The notes beneath the pieces are model-generated. The model did no database searches, was not told the origin of the DNA, and was given only the letters and a program-made list of their open reading frames with translations. 64,000 nucleotides of DNA from NCBI GenBank assembly GCA_049604415.1, contig JBMYTN010000004.1:1-64000 (forward strand). The letters run 5' to 3'. The position numbers and the translations under genes were made by a program. The DNA comes from JBMYTN01 sp049604415. Lineage in GTDB: Bacteria; Pseudomonadota; Alphaproteobacteria; Rhodospirillales; Rhodospirillaceae. Shown one piece after another: positions 17,659 through 26,812 of the stretch (position 1 is the first letter of the stretch; every line of letters begins with the position of its first letter).

Positions 17659-19623
17659 ATGCGCAAATTTCCTTCCGAGCCCCCGCAGGCTGAGCCGGAA
17701 TCGGGCCGCAGTTGGTCCATTGTCTGGCGGCTGTTGCCCTATCTCTGGCCCGCCAATGAACCGGCCCTCCGCTTTCGGATGGTTGTGGCCTTAAGTCTTT
17801 TGGTGTTGGCCAAGGTGGTCAATGTCTATGTGCCGATCTTTTTCAAGCAAGCGGTCGACGCCCTGACCCTGGAGGGGGACTCCGCGCCCCAAGCCGGGGC
17901 CGCCGACGCAGCGCAAGCGGCCACCGGCTTAAGCGGCACGGAGCTGGCTTTGGTGGCGGTGCCCATTGGGCTGATCGTCGCTTATGGCTTGGCCCGGCTG
18001 GGTCACCAGGCCCTCAACGAATTGCGCGATTTGGTGTTTGCCCGGCTGGTGGAGCGGGCGATGCATAAGGTCGGCCTGCAAACCTTCCGCCACCTCCATG
18101 CCCTGTCCCTGCGCTTCCATCTGGACCGCCAGACCGGTGGTCTGTCCCGGGTGATCGAACGCGGCACCCGGGGCATCGAGGTCATTTTGCGGATGTTTGC
18201 CTTCCGCTCTGGCCCGGCCCTGATCGAATTGCTGATGGTCTGCGTGGTGTTGTGGACCTTCTATGATTGGACCTTCCCGGCGGTGCTGGTCGCCACCTTG
18301 GCGGCCTATGTGGTCTGGACCCTGATGATCACCGAATGGCGTCTGGGTTTCCGCCGGACCATGAACACCCATGATGCGGAGGCCAACACCAAGGCGGTAG
18401 ACAGCCTGCTGAATTATGAAACGGTCAAATATTTCGGCAATGAGTCCCACGAAGCGCGGCGTTTTGACCGGGCTCTGGCGGCCTATGAGGACGCTGCGGT
18501 CTATTCCCACAGCTCGCTCTCGGTGCTGAATATTGGCCAGGGCGCGATCATTGGCATTGGCTTGGTGATCCTGATGATCATGGCTGCCCAGGGCATTGTC
18601 GATGGCCGCATGACCGCCGGCGATTTTGTGCTGGTCAACGCCTATCTGCTCAATCTCTACATCCCGCTGAATTTCTTGGGCATGGTCTATCGCGAGATCA
18701 AACAGGCGATCACCGATATGGAGATCATGTTCGGCCTGCTCGACACCCCGCCGGAAGTGGTGGATCCGCCTGAGAGCCCGGCTCTGGCGGTGTCAGGCGG
18801 GGAAATCCGCTTCGAAGAGGTGGAGTTTTCCTACAACCCGGACCGCCCGATCCTGAAGGGAATTTCCTTCACCGTGCCCGCTGGCAAGACCGTCGCCTTG
18901 GTTGGGCCGTCCGGGGCGGGCAAAAGCACCATCTCTCGGCTGTTGTTCCGATTTTATGATGTCACCGCCGGGCGGGTCACCATCGATGGCCAGGATGTCC
19001 GGGATGTGAGCCAGGACAGCCTGCGCGCCGCCATCGGTATCGTTCCTCAGGATACGGTGCTGTTTAACGACACCATTGGCTACAATATTGGCTATGGCAA
19101 TCCAGAGGCCGATCAGGAGGCTCTGGAGCAGGCCGCCCGCATGGCCCAGATTGACCGCTTCATTGGTGCTTTGCCGGAAACCTGGGAAACCCGGGTTGGT
19201 GAGCGTGGCTTGAAGCTATCCGGTGGGGAAAAACAGCGGGTGGCCATCGCCCGGACCATTCTGAAGGATCCGGCGATCCTAATGTTTGACGAAGCCACCA
19301 GTCAGCTCGACAGCCATACGGAACAGGAAATCCAAAGCGCCTTGCGTCAGGTGTCCAAGGGCCGGACCACTCTGGTCATTGCCCACCGGCTGTCCACCGT
19401 GGTCGATGCCGACGAGATCCTGGTCCTCGAAGAAGGCCGGATTTTTGAACGTGGCACCCATGCGGCGTTGATGTCTGCGGATGGGGCCTATGCGGCCATG
19501 TGGCGGCGCCAGCAAGAAGCCGCCCGGCGGGAGATCGCGGCCCAGGAAGATGCCCGTGCCGAGGCGGAATTGGCCGACCAAATGGAACGCTCGGTGATGC
19601 CGCCTGCGGATGTGCCGATGTAG
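17659..19623 (+). CDS. Atm1-type ABC exporter (fused permease and ATPase)
   Basis: A 654-residue half-transporter of the Atm1/ABCB7/HMT1 group. Six membrane helices occupy residues about 40-340; the nucleotide-binding domain has Walker A GPSGAGKST (about 416), signature LSGGEKQR (about 520) and Walker B ILMFDEAT (about 540). Family members export glutathione-bound sulfur or metal species needed for Fe-S assembly outside, or for metal detoxification. It would work as a homodimer in the inner membrane. The GST gene directly upstream suggests a glutathione link. Confidence 0.93.
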   Translation: MRKFPSEPPQAEPESGRSWSIVWRLLPYLWPANEPALRFRMVVALSLLVLAKVVNVYVPIFFKQAVDALTLEGDSAPQAGAADAAQAATGLSGTELALVAVPIGLIVAYGLARLGHQALNELRDLVFARLVERAMHKVGLQTFRHLHALSLRFHLDRQTGGLSRVIERGTRGIEVILRMFAFRSGPALIELLMVCVVLWTFYDWTFPAVLVATLAAYVVWTLMITEWRLGFRRTMNTHDAEANTKAVDSLLNYETVKYFGNESHEARRFDRALAAYEDAAVYSHSSLSVLNIGQGAIIGIGLVILMIMAAQGIVDGRMTAGDFVLVNAYLLNLYIPLNFLGMVYREIKQAITDMEIMFGLLDTPPEVVDPPESPALAVSGGEIRFEEVEFSYNPDRPILKGISFTVPAGKTVALVGPSGAGKSTISRLLFRFYDVTAGRVTIDGQDVRDVSQDSLRAAIGIVPQDTVLFNDTIGYNIGYGNPEADQEALEQAARMAQIDRFIGALPETWETRVGERGLKLSGGEKQRVAIARTILKDPAILMFDEATSQLDSHTEQEIQSALRQVSKGRTTLVIAHRLSTVVDADEILVLEEGRIFERGTHAALMSADGAYAAMWRRQQEAARREIAAQEDARAEAELADQMERSVMPPADVPM

Positions 19624-19642
19624 GAGCAAGAGCCCGCTTTGC

Positions 19643-20341
19643 TTACCCAACCAAGCGCCCAGTGGCCAAGCGGATCGGATTGCCGTTCAAATCCAGGGCG
19701 AGACGCTCCAGATCATGATCATCGCGGATCCGTTGCAGGGGCTTGTTGTCGAGCCCGGCCATATCCGCCAAACCTTTGCGCATAAAGCAGGCCCGTCCAG
19801 GAATCGCATCGATCAGCATGTAGCCCTTCAGTCCGGTCAGCGCGACCAAGCTTTTGAGGGAACAGCCAATCCCCGCCCCTTGGTTCTGGACAAAATCAAT
19901 GTCAAACGGGATCGAGGCATTAAAGCCGCACAGCACCATGCCCGGATCATGGGCCATCATGCCAGCCAGCAAAGCATAGTCCTCGCCATGGCAGTCCAGA
20001 CGCAGCAAGCCGAAGGAGCGGGGTGCGCCAAGCTCTTTTAGGCTGGGATCAAGGGCGCGGGCCGGATCCCGGTCGGCCAAATCGACTTCCAACGAGCTGC
20101 CGGTCCAAGAGCGATCTTCTAGAGCTTGCACCAAAGACGGATCCAAGGGCAGATCCAAGGCCATGGTCATGGCTTCGGTTTGATGGCTGCCCGCGACCTC
20201 GACGGGTAAAGTGGCCTGGCCGATTGGCATGGCCAGAGACAGATCGGCATACCAAAGGGTCGGCATGCGCACGCGGGACAACAAGCGTGAAACCATGTCC
20301 CATTCAGTGGTGGCGGCTTGGGGGCGGCGGGACTCTGACAT
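19643..20341 (-). CDS. Hypothetical protein, resembling the C-terminus of FkbM-like methyltransferases
   Basis: A 232-residue protein without a clear named domain. The segment LRLDCHGEDYALLAGMM...PGMVLCGFNASIP...GIGCSLKSLVALTGLKGYMLI resembles a block seen in uncharacterised FkbM-like proteins (D-G-x-D-Y, then E/G-x-N-A, then S-L-x-A-L, then K-G-Y), which is a weak family hint only. The start at 20341 follows CAGAGG on the minus strand; a longer frame exists but lacks this site. It converges with the Atm1-type gene. Confidence 0.6.
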   Translation of the reverse strand: MSESRRPQAATTEWDMVSRLLSRVRMPTLWYADLSLAMPIGQATLPVEVAGSHQTEAMTMALDLPLDPSLVQALEDRSWTGSSLEVDLADRDPARALDPSLKELGAPRSFGLLRLDCHGEDYALLAGMMAHDPGMVLCGFNASIPFDIDFVQNQGAGIGCSLKSLVALTGLKGYMLIDAIPGRACFMRKGLADMAGLDNKPLQRIRDDHDLERLALDLNGNPIRLATGRLVG

Positions 20342-20871
20342 GGGGCCTCTGGGGGATGCGGAGCATGGAGGTTTGGACCCTAGCGGCAACGCCGATCAGT
20401 GCGCGCTTTAGATCCAGCGGCGCAGACTGTAGCAAATCCAACAGCGCATTGCCTGCTCTATCTGTGGCATCACCTAGGCCGTAGACTCATAAACGGGACG
20501 TTTTTGGCTGCTAAATTGGCTTAATCTGGTTGTTTGTCGCATTTTCGAACCGCCGAACCGGACCCACTTCGGCTGAAAATGCTCCAGATCCTATCAGGCA
20601 AGGGTCGAAGATCGGGCTGGTGGCCCGGTCGAGGTCCCTTAACGCCATAGGATGACGCCAATTTGCAGTCCTTTGGAGAGGGTGAAAACACCGGACGAAT
20701 GCGTCGGAAAACCTTGAAAATGCACCACATTTCCTGCAGTTTCCCTCTTGTTCTTCCCGTGTTTTCACGCCTCCCAAAATCCGTTCCGTTTTTGAGTTTA
20801 CGGCCTAGTTTACCTCCAGGGTTCAGGGCCATATTGTTGGCCTTTAGACAAGTGATGGAGACAGACCCGGT
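20342..20871. other. Long intergenic region with a distant inverted repeat
   Basis: This 530-base stretch has no convincing gene. It contains a perfect inverted repeat, GTGAAAACAC (20682-20691) and GTGTTTTCAC (20759-20768), that could form an 87-nt stem-loop upstream of the tRNA-editing gene. It also contains a 24-base element at 20785-20808 that recurs with two changes at 48802-48825. Confidence 0.4.
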
Positions 20872-21396
20872 ATGACCGACAGCACCGCCCGGCCCAGAGC
20901 CTCCCAAGAGGATTTGCTCGCCAAGCTCACGGCCTTGGATATCTCCCATGAGGTTTTTTCCCATCCTCCGGTGTTCACGGTCGAAGAAGCCGCTGCCACC
21001 CATGGCACCATCCCCGGGGTCCATTGCAAGAACCTGTTTTTGCGCGATGCCAAGAAAAAGCCCTGGCTTGTGGTCTGTCCCTTTGACCGCGCCATTGATA
21101 TGAAAGCCTTGCCTGATTTGATCGGCTCGAAGCGGTTGTCATTCGGCTCTGCGGATCGTCTGATGGAATATTTGGGGGTGGAGCCCGGCTCGGTGACCCC
21201 CTTTGCCCTGATTAATGACCCCGACCACACTGTCCGCGTGGTGCTTGATGCCTGGATGATGGAACAGCCGATTGTGACCTATCATCCCTTGGTCAACACA
21301 GCGACGGTCTCCCTGGCCTCCGGGGATCTGCTGCGCTTTATTGCCGATTGTGGTCACGACCCGGCCATTGTCGATTTGCGCGGCATGTCGGCCTGA
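20872..21396 (+). CDS. Ala-tRNA(Pro) deacylase, free-standing ProRS INS-like editing protein (PrdX/ProX)
   Basis: A 174-residue YbaK/ProRS-associated-domain protein. It hydrolyses alanine mis-attached to tRNA-Pro, in trans to a ProRS that lacks the insertion editing domain. Characteristic blocks are HPPVFTVEEAA (about 31), KNLFLRDAKKK (about 53, with the catalytic-type lysine) and YHPLVNTATVSL (about 142). The start is an ATG at 20872. The FAD oxidase gene follows after 17 bases, though no functional tie is obvious. Confidence 0.9.
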   Translation: MTDSTARPRASQEDLLAKLTALDISHEVFSHPPVFTVEEAAATHGTIPGVHCKNLFLRDAKKKPWLVVCPFDRAIDMKALPDLIGSKRLSFGSADRLMEYLGVEPGSVTPFALINDPDHTVRVVLDAWMMEQPIVTYHPLVNTATVSLASGDLLRFIADCGHDPAIVDLRGMSA

Positions 21397-21413
21397 ACAG
21401 GAAAAAAGAAGCC

Positions 21414-22820
21414 ATGGACGGGAGCACGGAGCAGAACCCAAACCGGCGCGGGGACCGGGATGCGGCTATGGAGGCGCTTTCCAATCTGTTGGGGTCCCGC
21501 TTTTCCAGAGTGCCCGCCGTGCTGGAAGCCCATGGCCATGGCGAATCCTATCACACACCCCAACCGCCTGATGGGGTGGCCTTCGCCCAGTCCACAGAGG
21601 AAGTGGCGGCCATCGTCCAGATCTGTGCCCGACATGGGGTGCCCATAGTGCCCTTTGGCACCGGCACCTCAATCGAGGGCCATGTGGCAGCGGTCGAAGG
21701 CGGCATTTGTATTGACCTGAGCGGCATGGACCAAATCGTGGCTGTTCGGCCCGAAGATATGGATGCCACAGTCCAGGCCGGGGTCACCCGCAAGACCCTG
21801 AACAGCCATCTGCGCGATACCGGATTGTTCTTTCCCATTGACCCAGGGGCGGATGCCTCGCTGGGGGGCATGGCGGCCACCCGGGCCTCGGGGACCAATG
21901 CGGTGCGCTATGGCACCATGCGCGAAGCGGTGTTGGGCCTAAAGGTGGTCACGGCGACCGGCGAGGTCATGTCCGTGGGCAGCCGGGCGAAGAAATCGGC
22001 AGCGGGATATGATCTGGCCCATTTATTTGTCGGCTCTGAAGGCACTTTGGGCCTGATCACCGAGCTGACCCTGCGTCTGCATGGCATTCCGGAGCAAATC
22101 TCGGCGGCAGTATGTTCTTTCCCAGATGTGCGGGCAGCGGTGGATACGGTGATCGCCACCATTCAATGTGGCATCCCGGTGGCCCGGATCGAGTTTTTGG
22201 ACGCCAATCAAATGGACGCCGTCAATCGCTATTCCGGCTTGTCACAGCCAGTGGCCCCGACTTTGTTTTTTGAATTCCACGGCACCGCCAATGCGGTGGC
22301 TGAGCAGGCGGAATTGGTGATGGAGTTTGCCCGCGACAATGGCGGGGCGGATTTCACCTGGACCATGGACCAGGCCGAGAGAGACCGGCTCTGGGCTGCG
22401 CGGCACAATGCCTATTATGCGGCCATGGCCCTGAAGCCGGGCTGTAAGGCGTTTACCTCTGATGTGTGCGTGCCAATCTCCCGCCTGGCAGATTGCATTG
22501 GCGAGACGGCGGAGGATTTGGCCCGTTCAGCTCTGACCACTACCATGGTCGGGCATGTGGGGGACGGCAATTTCCATGTCGCTTTTTTAACCGATCCGGA
22601 AAACCCGGCAGAGCAGGCCGAAGCCTTGGCCCTGAATGCCGCGATTGTCGACCGGGCGCTGGCCATGGATGGCACCTGCACCGGCGAGCATGGCGTCGGG
22701 TTGGGGAAAATGGCTTCCCTGGAAAAGGAACATGGCGATTGCCTGCCCCTGATGCGGGCGATCAAAACCGCCCTGGATCCGCATAATCTGATGAACCCAG
22801 GGAAAATTTTCCGCCTTTGA
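21414..22820 (+). CDS. FAD-linked oxidase, D-lactate dehydrogenase/GlcD family
   Basis: A 468-residue flavoprotein: PCMH-type FAD domain (VPFGTGTSIEGH near 82, ADASLGGMAATRASGTNAVRYG near 145) and C-terminal FAD-oxidase domain ending in the family motif GTCTGEHGVGLGK and LDPHNLMNPGKIF. The closest relatives are cytochrome-linked D-lactate dehydrogenases and glycolate oxidase GlcD subunits. It oxidises a 2-hydroxy acid at the membrane. The absence of glcE/glcF nearby favours D-lactate dehydrogenase. ATG 21414 is chosen because upstream sequence lies in the preceding gene. Confidence 0.88.
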   Translation: MDGSTEQNPNRRGDRDAAMEALSNLLGSRFSRVPAVLEAHGHGESYHTPQPPDGVAFAQSTEEVAAIVQICARHGVPIVPFGTGTSIEGHVAAVEGGICIDLSGMDQIVAVRPEDMDATVQAGVTRKTLNSHLRDTGLFFPIDPGADASLGGMAATRASGTNAVRYGTMREAVLGLKVVTATGEVMSVGSRAKKSAAGYDLAHLFVGSEGTLGLITELTLRLHGIPEQISAAVCSFPDVRAAVDTVIATIQCGIPVARIEFLDANQMDAVNRYSGLSQPVAPTLFFEFHGTANAVAEQAELVMEFARDNGGADFTWTMDQAERDRLWAARHNAYYAAMALKPGCKAFTSDVCVPISRLADCIGETAEDLARSALTTTMVGHVGDGNFHVAFLTDPENPAEQAEALALNAAIVDRALAMDGTCTGEHGVGLGKMASLEKEHGDCLPLMRAIKTALDPHNLMNPGKIFRL

Positions 22821-22829
22821 CCCTGGGGG

Positions 22830-23882
22830 CTAGTTTTGGGTCGGTGGGGAGGTTTCTGGGGTGAGACCGTTGGCGCTACCTTGAGGAGTCGTAGTGGTCT
22901 GACGGTCGCCCAACAGGCCTAAGCCCGGCTTGCTCAAGCCCAGCCGCAACCGGCTGCGGCGTTTCGCCGGGACGGTGGTGGCGGTTTCCTCCAAATCTTT
23001 CCGACGGTTGCTTGAGGCCGCGCGCAGGGCCGCGATGGCCGGATGTGGGACAACTTTGCTCTCTAAGGATCGGGATGCCTTTGCGGCCTCTGACTTGGGT
23101 TTGGCTTTTTTGGTGGCTTTGTCCACGGATTCTTTATCGGTGTTCGCCGCAGCCGTGTTCGCCGCTGGCGGAAGGGCGCGTAGGGTGGCCGCCGCATCGG
23201 TCATCCCGGCGGAGACGGCGATGGAGGCCAGGGCTTCCAAGGCGGAGCCTTTGCGGTTGATCGCCATGCGCACGCCTTTGCGGACCGCACCGCGCAATTG
23301 GTCATGGCGGTCTTCCAAGGCCTTGAGCCGGGTCGCCAGACGCTCGCGCTCTTTTTCCACCGCCATAGCCGCATCGGCGAGTTTTAGGATCTCAACCCGC
23401 AGCCGCGCCACATCAGATCGATCTCGTTCTGCCCGGGCTGGCAGGGTTGCCACCACCAATTGGTCTTGTGGATCGCGCACGGCAGCCCGTTTGCGCGATG
23501 CAATGCGGGCACCGATGGCCTGAAAATGCAGGGCGACCGAGCCAACCTCGGGCAAAAGGCCGTCTCGGACCATCAGCGCATTCAATTCTTTGTCGCGGGC
23601 CAAAGCATGCAGCACCACCGGCAATTCGCACAGAATGTCCGCATCGGGAATATCACCAACAATGGTCATCCATTCGCTTAAGCGGACCTTGGCCAGGCGA
23701 TCGCTGCCGGAACCATCCCCGAGACGGACCCCGCGATAAAGTCCGGTTCGCAAGCGGGTTTCCATCCGTTGACGGGGGTCTCTGGCCCCCAAGACATCGG
23801 CGCGGATCGACCCTTGGCGGTCGGTGTGCGTATTTGACACAGGGGTGGTAGACGAGGGGGGCGTGGTGACGGTGCGGCTCAC
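22830..23882 (-). CDS. Hypothetical protein with central coiled coil
   Basis: A 350-residue protein I cannot assign. The N-terminus (1-30) is Ser/Thr-rich. Residues 30-145 look folded, a probable coiled coil spans about 148-200 (RSDVARLRVEILKLADAAMA then VEKERERLATRLKALEDR), and the C-terminal third is Ala/Lys-rich, basic and low in complexity. There is no signal peptide. Such a layout is seen in cytoplasmic scaffold or DNA-associated proteins, but that is only analogy. It converges with the FAD oxidase gene nine bases away. Confidence 0.65.
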   Translation of the reverse strand: MSRTVTTPPSSTTPVSNTHTDRQGSIRADVLGARDPRQRMETRLRTGLYRGVRLGDGSGSDRLAKVRLSEWMTIVGDIPDADILCELPVVLHALARDKELNALMVRDGLLPEVGSVALHFQAIGARIASRKRAAVRDPQDQLVVATLPARAERDRSDVARLRVEILKLADAAMAVEKERERLATRLKALEDRHDQLRGAVRKGVRMAINRKGSALEALASIAVSAGMTDAAATLRALPPAANTAAANTDKESVDKATKKAKPKSEAAKASRSLESKVVPHPAIAALRAASSNRRKDLEETATTVPAKRRSRLRLGLSKPGLGLLGDRQTTTTPQGSANGLTPETSPPTQN

Positions 23883-24321
23883 GGACGGACTCCCGTTGCG
23901 GTGTTCTTTAAGATGGCCCCACTAAACGCCACAGGCGGTTTCAAACCATTTAACAGTAACTTTCCAAGGGGTTAACAACGGGAGAAATCTCTCCTGTGGT
24001 GCTCAATGTCTTTTTTGGGCGGCCCTGTCCCAAGCCCATGGGGAGGCTTTTGAAGTGCGGCGAAACTGTGGACTTCCTATGATAAGGCCACAGCATTGGT
24101 TACCCTGTGTTAAGCTCTTGGAGCCTGCGACTCCGCTTAAAGCCTCGAATTTTAAGACCTCATCAAGAATGTGTGCTGTTGGTGCAACAGTGCCGTGGAA
24201 AGGGCGGGGTCCACGTTTACCGCGCATTGACCCCAAAGATGTTTGGTGGCTTATTCCCCTGGTCTTGGAACGGCGAGGGGCGGCTGTCCGTCTTCGCTTT
24301 AGATTTCAGAGGAAAACGCAC
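23883..24321. other. Intergenic region upstream of the porin gene
   Basis: A 439-base stretch between divergent genes with no supported coding sequence. It must hold the promoter and probably a long leader of the strongly expressed porin gene. A good ribosome site (AGAGGAAAA, 24308-24316) precedes the porin ATG. I see no clear operator. Confidence 0.45.
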
Positions 24322-25389
24322 ATGAAAAAGGTTCTCTTCGGCACCTCCGCCCTGGTTGCCGCCGGCCTGTTCGCCGGTCAAGCCGTGGCCGCCGAGCCGA
24401 TCTCCCTGTCCATCGGTGGTAAGCAAGAGCAGTACTTCGGTGGTGTTGGCTTCCACGAAACCGGTGGTGGCATCTCCGACAGTTTCGGTATCGCCTCCGA
24501 CACCGAGCTGTACTTCACCGGCTCCACCACCCTGGACAACGGCATCACCGTCCGTGCCGTCATCCAAATGGAAGCCACTCTTGGCACCGGTGCCCCCGAC
24601 GAGCAGTATGTTGATCTGTCCGGTTCCTTCGGTCGCATCCGCGCTGGCATTAAGGAAGGCGTCTTCGACAGCTCTGCGGTTGAAGCCCCGGGCGTTGGTG
24701 AAGTCTCCCTGGCCGACGTCACCGGTTGGGTTGGCACCACTGTTAATGGTACCGATCCGAACGGTTTGGACGTCACCAACACCAGTGACCAGGCCTCCGT
24801 GTCTTACTTCACCCCGACCTTCATGGGTCTGCAACTCGGTGGTTCTTACATCCCGGACGTTGCCGAAGCCAACATCAACGACCCTGGTGTTCTGCTGACC
24901 ACCGGTGCTGAGAACAACGAATTCCAGTTCTCCTTGAACTACGACGGTGAATTCTCCGGTGTTGGCATTGCTGCCAACGCTGCTGGTCTGTACCGGATGG
25001 ACACTGCCTTCGGTAACGAATACATCGCGTGGCGCGCCGGTACCGAGCTGTCCTACGCTGGCTTCGCCCTGGGCGGTGCCTTTACTCAGTACAATGGTAC
25101 CAACCAATCCAACGCCACTGACGGCATCACCTGGAATGTTGGCGCCACCTACGAAGTCGGCCCGTACGGCGTTGGCATTCGCTACGGTAACGCCACCACC
25201 CGTGGTACCGCCCGTGACGGTCAAAACGATGTCATTCACGGTATCGTGTTTGGTGCGGAATATGACCTCGGCCCGGGCATCACCCTGGTCGGTGACATCT
25301 TCCACAGCACTGTCGATGCTGACACTGCTGTTACCTCCATCGACCGGTCCGGCACCGGTGCCGTGGCTGGTATTGCTCTGTCCTTCTAA
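24322..25389 (+). CDS. Outer membrane general porin
   Basis: A 355-residue Gram-negative porin. It has a classic signal peptide (MKKVLFGTSALVAAGLFAGQ, cleaved after AVAA near residue 23), alternating beta-strand sequence throughout, and a C-terminal phenylalanine (ALSF), the recognition signal for outer-membrane insertion. It forms passive diffusion channels, presumably as trimers. Codon use is strongly biased (GGT, ACC, TCC, CTG), unlike the neighbours, which fits very high expression. Two tandem hairpins follow the stop. Confidence 0.93.
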   Translation: MKKVLFGTSALVAAGLFAGQAVAAEPISLSIGGKQEQYFGGVGFHETGGGISDSFGIASDTELYFTGSTTLDNGITVRAVIQMEATLGTGAPDEQYVDLSGSFGRIRAGIKEGVFDSSAVEAPGVGEVSLADVTGWVGTTVNGTDPNGLDVTNTSDQASVSYFTPTFMGLQLGGSYIPDVAEANINDPGVLLTTGAENNEFQFSLNYDGEFSGVGIAANAAGLYRMDTAFGNEYIAWRAGTELSYAGFALGGAFTQYNGTNQSNATDGITWNVGATYEVGPYGVGIRYGNATTRGTARDGQNDVIHGIVFGAEYDLGPGITLVGDIFHSTVDADTAVTSIDRSGTGAVAGIALSF

Positions 25390-25407
25390 TTCGGACCCTT
25401 CCGAATT
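25388..25407 (+). repeat. Hairpin overlapping the porin stop codon
   Basis: AATTCGGA (25388-25395) and TCCGAATT (25400-25407) form a perfect 8-bp stem with a CCCT loop, starting inside the stop codon. It lies eight bases before the true terminator and may protect the mRNA 3' end. Confidence 0.6.
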
Positions 25408-25414
25408 ACAGGCG

Positions 25415-25447
25415 GAAAGGGCGGCTTCGGCCGCCCTTTCTTTTTTT
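25415..25447 (+). terminator. Intrinsic terminator of the porin gene
   Basis: GAAAGGGCGGC and GCCGCCCTTTC form a perfect 11-bp stem closed by a TTCG tetraloop, followed by seven T. This is one of the strongest terminators in the window. Confidence 0.95.
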
Positions 25448-25460
25448 GTGTAGGTCTTGA

Positions 25461-26099
25461 ATGCCAATGGATCAGACCAGCTCGGTCCCCCTCTCTGAAC
25501 TGGAGCCCAGCCAGGCCTTACCAAAGGTTTTGGAGCGCGGTTTTTTCTTTATCCGTCATGGGGAAAGCACCGCCAACGCCCTACAGGTGATCAGCGGATC
25601 CGTGGATGTTGACTTGACTGCGAAAGGTCGCGCGCAAGCCTATGCTGCGGCGGATATCATGGCCGGTCGGGATATTTCTGCTGTGTTCGCGTCGCCGCAA
25701 AGGCGGGCGTTTGATACCGCCGTGCCCAGCGCTGATCGGCTCGGCCAGGACATTCGGGTGCTTGATGGTCTGCGCGAACAGCATTGGGGACCTCTGGAAG
25801 GTCAACCTTGGGCCGCTCGACAGTCTTTGCTGGAACCGCCCGAGGGTGGAGAGCCCCATCGCCTGTTCCGGCAGCGGGTTTGGTCGGCCTTGCTGGCCAT
25901 TGATGGGGCGCTGCAAGAGATCCCAAGCACAGCGCCGGTTTTGATCGTCGCCCATTCAGGGGTCTATCGCTTACTGCTCAGCTTGTTGTCGATTCCGCCG
26001 ATACGGGAAAAGGTGCCAAATGGGGTGCCGATGTTGTTCACGCCTCCCGAAGATGGTGTGTGGGATGGCGCGCCTTGGACAGTCACATCGGTCGCTTGA
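25461..26099 (+). CDS. Histidine phosphatase family protein (phosphoglycerate mutase-like)
   Basis: A 212-residue member of the histidine phosphatase clan. The catalytic RHGES motif (FFIRHGESTAN, near residue 32) supplies the phosphorylated histidine; SPQRRAFDTA, a Glu/His segment (LREQHWGPLEG) and VAHSGVYRLL complete the site. The substrate is not evident; sugar phosphates or nucleotides are typical. It begins only 14 bases after the porin terminator. An alternative ATG two codons in is possible. Confidence 0.87.
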   Translation: MPMDQTSSVPLSELEPSQALPKVLERGFFFIRHGESTANALQVISGSVDVDLTAKGRAQAYAAADIMAGRDISAVFASPQRRAFDTAVPSADRLGQDIRVLDGLREQHWGPLEGQPWAARQSLLEPPEGGEPHRLFRQRVWSALLAIDGALQEIPSTAPVLIVAHSGVYRLLLSLLSIPPIREKVPNGVPMLFTPPEDGVWDGAPWTVTSVA

Positions 26100-26174
26100 A
26101 ATGGTTTGGGCCTTGGCAGAACCGGTTCCTTTGGCCACCATAGGGATGGACCAACATTCCCTGAAGTGATCGTC

Positions 26175-26630
26175 ATGCCGAAATCAGATCTCTATGAACA
26201 AGATTTCCACGCCTGGGCCTATGAGCAGGCGGCCCTCTTGCGCAATGGCCATGCATCCGCAGCGGATCTGGAGAACATCGCCGAGGAAATTGAAAGCATG
26301 GGGCGCAGCGAAAAGCGGGAACTGATTAGCCGTTTGGGGATTTTGCTGATGCATCTGCTGAAGTGGCAGTATCAACCTGATCGTCGCGGCGCGAGTTGGG
26401 AAGGCACGATCATTGTCCAACGCCTAGCCCTGCAGCGCCACCTTCGGGATAATCCAAGCTTGAAAGCCAAGCTGGATGAGGCCTTGGCCGATGCTTATGC
26501 AGATGCGGTGCCCATGACCATGGCTGAAACCAATCTCCCCAAGACGACCTTTCCAAGCCATTGCCCTTGGTCTTTTGATCAGATCATGGAAGAGCAACTC
26601 TGGCCGGAAATGCCCGGAGAGAACGATTAG
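26175..26630 (+). CDS. DUF29 family protein
   Basis: A 151-residue DUF29 protein, recognisable from LYEQDFHAWAYEQAALLRNG, LENIAEEIESMGRSEKREL and HLLKWQYQPDRRG. The family is mostly helical, widespread in cyanobacteria and alphaproteobacteria, and of unknown function. The ATG at 26175 is used because the family consensus starts there; upstream codons in the open frame are not conserved-looking. Confidence 0.85.
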   Translation: MPKSDLYEQDFHAWAYEQAALLRNGHASAADLENIAEEIESMGRSEKRELISRLGILLMHLLKWQYQPDRRGASWEGTIIVQRLALQRHLRDNPSLKAKLDEALADAYADAVPMTMAETNLPKTTFPSHCPWSFDQIMEEQLWPEMPGEND

Positions 26631-26812
26631 AAATATCCCGGACCCCACATAAAGAACAGTCTTGCCGCCCTCCTGCAGTTCCCGACAGAGAGAAACCATC
26701 GGCAAATCAGAGCGACAAACCCCAGCAATGCAGCGCTCAAGGGGTTTTCGCAGGGCACAAAAGTCCCCATTTTGTCAGGTCAGAAACCCGGATTTGGCGT
26801 TGGAGACAGATC

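Noticed and set aside
24217..25524. 435-codon antisense frame over the porin gene
   Set aside because: The composition is an artefact of porin codon bias; the plus strand has a signal peptide, beta strands and a terminal Phe.
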